In this document: positions 5,975 through 9,539 of the stretch, piece after piece | Layout: each line of letters begins with the position of its first letter | Numbering within the stretch: the stretch's first letter is position 1 | Assembly: GCA_001791115.1 (NCBI GenBank) | Contig: MGDZ01000014.1 | Coordinates: 1 to 9,539 of the forward strand | Source: Candidatus Uhrbacteria bacterium RIFCSPHIGHO2_02_FULL_57_19 | GTDB lineage: Bacteria > Patescibacteriota > Patescibacteriia > 2-12-FULL-57-11 | Length of the DNA: 9,539 nucleotides | Reading direction: 5' to 3' | The notes under the pieces: generated by a model | Told to the model about the DNA's origin: nothing | Database searches by the model: none | The model's input: the letters and a program-made list of their open reading frames with translations, nothing else | Program-made: the position numbers and the translations under genes

Positions 5975-7416
5975 CCGCTTTGAATGAATTGACGATTCGC
6001 CAGGCCCACAACGGGTTGGTGAAAAAAGAATTTACCTGCCTGGAACTGGCGCGGGCCTGTTTGGCGCGCATTGATGGAACCAATGACGATTTCAACGCTT
6101 TTTTGGAAGTATTCGCGGATGAGGCCAGCGAGCAAGCAAGACGAGTCGACGCCAAGATTATCATCGGCGGGGAAGTCGGGCCGCTTGAGGGCATTCCTTT
6201 GGCCGTCAAGGACAATATCCTCATCCGCGGCAAACGATCGTCATCAGCATCAAAGATTCTCGAAGGATATGTCGCGCCCTACGACGCGTTTGTCATCGCC
6301 AAGCTTCGCGCGGCCGGAGCCGTCTTCCTGGGCCGGACCAACATGGATGAATTCGCCATGGGTTCATCCACCGAGAACTCCGCTTACGGTCCGACCAAAA
6401 ATCCCTGGAATCCGAAACTGGTTCCCGGAGGTTCGTCCGGCGGTTCGGCCGCGGCCGTGGCCGCCGACATGTGCCTGGCGGCGCTGGGATCCGACACCGG
6501 CGGCTCGGTCCGTCAACCGGCGGCGCTTTGCGGAGTGGTCGGGCTCAAGCCCACTTACGGATCGGTTTCCCGCAACGGGCTCATGGCCATGGCCTCCTCG
6601 CTGGACCAAATCGGATCACTGACAAAAACGGCGGCCGACGCCCGGATCGTTTTTAAAGCCATAGCCGGGGGGGACCATTGGGATTCCACCGCGGTTCCGG
6701 ATCGCCACAATCGCGAAAAGACCGACGTAAAAGGTTTGCGTGTCGGCGTTCCCAAGGAATTTTTCATCGAAGGGATGGACGCCGAGGTGGAAAAAGCGGT
6801 GCGGGAGGGAATTTCCAGACTGGGAGAAATGGGAGCGACCATCAAGGAAGTATCCCTTCCTCACAGCGATTTTGCCCTGGCCGTTTACTATATTCTGATG
6901 GCGGCTGAGGTTTCTTCAAACCTGGCGCGCTTCGACGGGGTGCGTTACGGACGGCGCGAAGCAGGCGACATCTTGCGGGAGGTCTACGGCCGCACCAGGG
7001 CCGCCGGTTTCGGTGCCGAGGTCCGCCGCCGCATCATGCTCGGCACGCACGTTCTGTCCACCGGTTATTACGACGCTTATTACAAAAAAGCCCAGCAGGC
7101 GCGCACTTTGGTTCGCAACGACTTCTCGCGCGTCTTCGAGGAAGTTGACCTGCTGGCCGCGCCAACGACACCGACCGTCGCTTGGCCGATCGGGGAAAAA
7201 TTCGAAGACCCGCTGACCATGTATCTTTCGGACATCTATACGGTTTCAGCGAACGTCGCCGGGATACCGGCCGTCTCTGTTCCTTGCGGTTTCAAGGATG
7301 GTCTGCCCATCGGGCTTCATCTTCTGGGCCGGCCGTTCGGGGAGGAAACCATTTTATCTGTCGCTGAATCGTACGAACAGGTTTCCGACTGGCTGAAGGA
7401 AAAACCTGCTTTGTAA
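5971..7416 (+). CDS. gatA: Glu-tRNA(Gln)/Asp-tRNA(Asn) amidotransferase subunit A
   Basis: A 481-residue amidase-signature enzyme that hydrolyses glutamine and passes ammonia to GatB, which amidates mischarged tRNA. The Ser-cisSer-Lys triad is intact: K80 in 'LAVKDN', S155 in 'GGSSGGSA', and nucleophile S179 in 'GSDTGGSVRQPA'. The flanking 'GRTNMDEFAMGSSTENS' (121-137) and 'GLKPTYGSVSRNG' (191-203) are classic GatA. The C-terminal 'DIYTVSANVAGIPAVSVPCG' (about 425-444) is also classic. Full length for the family. The GTG start at 5971 overlaps the stop of the small membrane gene by four bases and gives the expected 'TALNELTIRQAHNGL' N-terminus. The next in-frame ATG is far inside the conserved domain, so GTG is chosen. 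GatB, required for activity, is not in the window, and the downstream gene is unrelated to it. No Shine-Dalgarno is clear, which fits coupling. Confidence 0.97.
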   Translation: MTALNELTIRQAHNGLVKKEFTCLELARACLARIDGTNDDFNAFLEVFADEASEQARRVDAKIIIGGEVGPLEGIPLAVKDNILIRGKRSSSASKILEGYVAPYDAFVIAKLRAAGAVFLGRTNMDEFAMGSSTENSAYGPTKNPWNPKLVPGGSSGGSAAAVAADMCLAALGSDTGGSVRQPAALCGVVGLKPTYGSVSRNGLMAMASSLDQIGSLTKTAADARIVFKAIAGGDHWDSTAVPDRHNREKTDVKGLRVGVPKEFFIEGMDAEVEKAVREGISRLGEMGATIKEVSLPHSDFALAVYYILMAAEVSSNLARFDGVRYGRREAGDILREVYGRTRAAGFGAEVRRRIMLGTHVLSTGYYDAYYKKAQQARTLVRNDFSRVFEEVDLLAAPTTPTVAWPIGEKFEDPLTMYLSDIYTVSANVAGIPAVSVPCGFKDGLPIGLHLLGRPFGEETILSVAESYEQVSDWLKEKPAL

Positions 7417-7427
7417 TCAGTGTCATT

Positions 7428-7940
7428 ATGACTGCATCGCGAATCGCCGTAGAGAACATTTGGACGAAAGAAATCAAGGCGTTGAAATCGGTCCGCGCCT
7501 GTCCGCGCTGTTTCGCCGTCTACTACGACAAGCACTGGCACTCCTGGCAGACCTCGGGACGCGCCGGGGATTTTCTCCGAGGAAAGACCGTCGAACACAT
7601 GCTCTGCCCGGAATGTACTTACGCGGTCACTGGACACCACGGTGACACCGGTTGGGAAGGGGAAATTCAGCTTTTCAATCTTGGAGAATTGAAAAACGAA
7701 GTTCTGCGTCTGGTGGACAATATAGCCAGACGAGCGGCACGAATGGATCCGGAGGATCAGATCATCAAAATCGAGGAAAAGGGGCCGTGTCTGCGCATCC
7801 GAACCACCGAAAACCGTTTGGCCACGCGCATCGGCAAGAAGATCAACGAATCGTACAAAGGCGGAGATCTAAAGATAATTTTTTCGCATGAGGACGAGCC
7901 GGTGCGGGTCGTCTGGACGGCTCCGCCGACCAAATCATGA
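7428..7940 (+). CDS. NMD3-like zinc-ribbon protein (COG1499-like)
   Basis: A 170-residue soluble protein with two CxxC knuckles, C25/C28 ('ACPRCFAVYY') and C60/C63 ('LCPECTY'), likely binding one zinc. Between them is an aromatic, basic stretch (YYDKHWHSW). The C-terminal part (about 105-165) has 'RMDPEDQIIKIEEKG', 'RTTENRLATRIGKKI' and 'GGDLKIIF', then 'VRVVWTAPP'. I associate this combination with small bacterial proteins annotated as NMD3-related or BCAM0308-family. They resemble the N-terminal part of archaeal/eukaryotic NMD3, a factor in 60S ribosome export and maturation. In bacteria the role is not established, and a ribosome or RNA link is inference from that resemblance. It starts 11 bases after gatA with no Shine-Dalgarno. 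It overlaps the UbiB-like gene by four bases (ATGA), so the two are probably co-translated. Confidence 0.7.
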   Translation: MTASRIAVENIWTKEIKALKSVRACPRCFAVYYDKHWHSWQTSGRAGDFLRGKTVEHMLCPECTYAVTGHHGDTGWEGEIQLFNLGELKNEVLRLVDNIARRAARMDPEDQIIKIEEKGPCLRIRTTENRLATRIGKKINESYKGGDLKIIFSHEDEPVRVVWTAPPTKS

Positions 7941-9539
7941 CTTCCATAAAACAACGTGCCGGTGACCTGCGGCGTTTACGCCAGATTGTCGTCGAACTTT
8001 GGGTCGCCGGGTTCGACGCCTTTTTGGATGATTTGGAGCTTAAGCGGATCGTGCCGTTGCGAACGCGTTTGGGTCGAGCCCTCTCTGTCGAACGACGGGC
8101 GCATTTGGAAAAGCCGCCGCAAGTGCGCATTCGGGAAACTATGGAACGGCTCGGGCCGACGTTCGTGAAGTTCGGGCAGATGCTTTCGCTCCGCGCCGAT
8201 CTTGTTGGTGAGGAATATGCCCGGGAGTTTTCTAAGCTTCAGAGAGCGGTGCCTCCTTTTCGAGCCGCGCAAGCGGCTCAAGTCATCCGTGAAGAGCTGG
8301 GCAAGCCGCCGGAAAAAATTTTCAAAGAATTCGACAAGAAGCCCTTTGCCGCCGCCTCGCTGGCTCAGGTGCATCGGGCGCGATTGCGAAACGGTAAAAA
8401 GGTAGCGGTCAAGATTCAGCGACCGTCAGTACGGGCAACGGTCGAGAACGACATCCATATCCTGCTGCTTCTGGCGCACTTGGCCGAGCGGCACGTTCCG
8501 CAGCTACGGACCCTTCGTCCGGTCCGGCTGGTCAGGGAGTTTGCCGACTGGACTTTGCGCGAACTGGATTTCACCGTGGAGGGCGGTCAGATTGACCGCT
8601 TTCGGGCCAACTTCGCCGATGAGGAGGGGGTGCGCGTCCCCCTGGTTTATTGGGACTATACCGGCAAGCGGGTGCTGACCATGGAGTTTCTGGATGGCCT
8701 TCAACTCGACGATCTGGCCGGATTGCGCCGGGCCAAAATCGACCGAAAGGAACTGGCCGAAACAGGAGTGCGTCTGGCGCTCCGCCAATTTTTTATCGAT
8801 GGTTTTTTTCACGGCGATCCTCATCCCGGAAATTTCACGGCCCTTCCGGGAAACAAGCTGGGCATGATGGATTTTGGCATCGTCGGCACCTTGCCCGCTG
8901 ATCTCCGGCTTGAACTCGTTTCCGCTTTCATCTCTTACAAGAATCGAGATACCGAAGCTTACACCAAACATCTTTTGGATCTGGCCGAAGTGACCAAAGA
9001 GGCCGATGTCAGGGGTTTCTCCGCTGAAGTCCAGCGGATCATCAACAGGGTGATCTACGGACCACTCAAAAAAAAGGGAATCTCCGACGCTTTTTATCAG
9101 GTAGTCACCTCTGGAGCCCGGCACGGCGTGTATTTTCCGACCGATCTGGTTCTTTTGGGAAAGTCGCTCTTGACCATTGAAGCCGTTGGACTCAAGCTTC
9201 ATCCGGGATTCGATCTCGACGCCGCCCTCGAACCCTTTCTTTCCACGGTCATCAAGTCCGAGCTTTCTCCCAGGCGTTTGGCGCAACAGGTGGAAAACAA
9301 CGCCTTTGACGCCTTGTCCCTGGCGCGAACTCTTCCCGAGCACACCCTGAAATTGCTGAAAAAAATCGAGACGGGAAATCTGGAAGTCAAACTGGATTTG
9401 GAAGAACTGCGGGATCTAAAACAGGAATTCGACCGTCAGAATGATGACCGCATTCTGGCCTTGGTAGTCACCGCCCTGTTTATCGGTTCGGCGGCGGTAT
9501 TACGCCTTGAGACCTTTACGCTTCTCGGATGGTCGCTGG
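7937..9539 (+). CDS. ubiB: ABC1/UbiB (AarF) family atypical kinase (3' truncated)
   Basis: An uninterrupted frame from ATG 7937 to the window end, 534 codons visible. Family marks are in order: the KxGQ motif (K78-Q81, 'KFGQMLSLRADLV'); the Ala-rich loop AAAS with 'LAQVHRA' (138-147); 'VAVKIQRP' with lysine K159; 'ELDFTVE' (209-215); 'MEFLDG' (249-254); the catalytic 'FFHGDPHPGNF' (290-300, D294, N299); and the metal-binding DFG (312-314). The hydrophobic end from about residue 506 (ILALVVTALFIGSAAV...) looks like the first helix of the usual C-terminal membrane anchor, so only a short piece is missing. UbiB proteins act at the membrane and have ATPase-like activity; the best known help ubiquinone biosynthesis. 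If the host is Patescibacterial, a quinone role is doubtful, so the symbol names the family only. The ATG overlaps the upstream stop by four bases (ATGA), indicating coupling with the NMD3-like gene. Confidence 0.9.
   Translation, partial: MTSIKQRAGDLRRLRQIVVELWVAGFDAFLDDLELKRIVPLRTRLGRALSVERRAHLEKPPQVRIRETMERLGPTFVKFGQMLSLRADLVGEEYAREFSKLQRAVPPFRAAQAAQVIREELGKPPEKIFKEFDKKPFAAASLAQVHRARLRNGKKVAVKIQRPSVRATVENDIHILLLLAHLAERHVPQLRTLRPVRLVREFADWTLRELDFTVEGGQIDRFRANFADEEGVRVPLVYWDYTGKRVLTMEFLDGLQLDDLAGLRRAKIDRKELAETGVRLALRQFFIDGFFHGDPHPGNFTALPGNKLGMMDFGIVGTLPADLRLELVSAFISYKNRDTEAYTKHLLDLAEVTKEADVRGFSAEVQRIINRVIYGPLKKKGISDAFYQVVTSGARHGVYFPTDLVLLGKSLLTIEAVGLKLHPGFDLDAALEPFLSTVIKSELSPRRLAQQVENNAFDALSLARTLPEHTLKLLKKIETGNLEVKLDLEELRDLKQEFDRQNDDRILALVVTALFIGSAAVLRLETFTLLGWSL

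Noticed and set aside
6071..6622. Plus-strand open frame of 183 codons in another frame of gatA
   Set aside because: It overlaps the conserved amidase signature of gatA. Its translation is Pro/Arg/Trp-rich with no family resemblance.
8504..9343. Long minus-strand open frame of 279 codons
   Set aside because: It lies wholly antisense to the UbiB-like kinase, whose motifs are unmistakable on the plus strand. Its translation shows no domain I recognise.
3..9539. Alternative genetic code with TGA read as Gly (as in some candidate phyla)
   Set aside because: TGA ends the PilX-like, AEC, small membrane and NMD3-like genes exactly where neighbours begin, so it acts as a stop.

Overview
The window is one dense, entirely plus-strand stretch of a bacterial genome. 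Ten consecutive genes follow each other, with overlaps of 4 to 14 bases or gaps of 1 to 24 bases. I see no rRNA, tRNA, mobile element, repeat array or CRISPR, and no terminator hairpin. No stretch longer than 24 bases lacks a gene. The wording of several proteins points to the Candidate Phyla Radiation (Patescibacteria, probably Parcubacteria-like): a prepilin with the AREGIEAVRSIRD segment, a LigA with an enlarged nucleotidyltransferase domain and non-standard active-site residues, an NMD3-like zinc-ribbon protein, and an extended -10 box placed almost on top of a start codon. This placement is inferred from remembered family features, not from a search. TGA, TAA and TAG all act as stops, so the code is standard.

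Region 1 (3-2408) is a set of four minor pilin or pseudopilin genes: a 5'-truncated FimT/GspH-like gene, then PilV-like, PilW-like and PilX-like genes. The order matches the fimU/fimT-pilV-pilW-pilX minor-pilin operons of type IV pili. In those systems such proteins prime pilus assembly and sit at the tip, serving twitching, adhesion or DNA uptake. The major pilin, PilY1-type adhesin, ATPases and prepilin peptidase are not in the window.

Region 2 (2410-5453) holds ligA, the NAD-dependent DNA ligase, starting one base after the PilX-like stop, followed by a ten-helix AEC-family membrane transporter.

Region 3 (5460-7416) begins with the clearest promoter in the window. It drives gatC, a previously easy-to-miss 56-residue two-helix membrane protein, and gatA. 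GatC and GatA are two of the three subunits of the amidotransferase that makes Gln-tRNA and/or Asn-tRNA; gatB is not here.

Region 4 (7428-9539) is a translationally coupled pair: a small two-zinc-knuckle protein resembling the NMD3/COG1499 group, and an ABC1/UbiB (AarF) atypical kinase that runs off the right edge just as its C-terminal membrane anchor begins.

Most of the window is housekeeping plus pilus machinery. The points most worth a second look are the unusual residues of LigA, the small membrane gene embedded between gatC and gatA, the coupling of the NMD3-like and UbiB-like genes, and three features of the pilin set: a calcium-loop-like motif, even cysteine counts, and a PilX-like subunit without Glu at +5.
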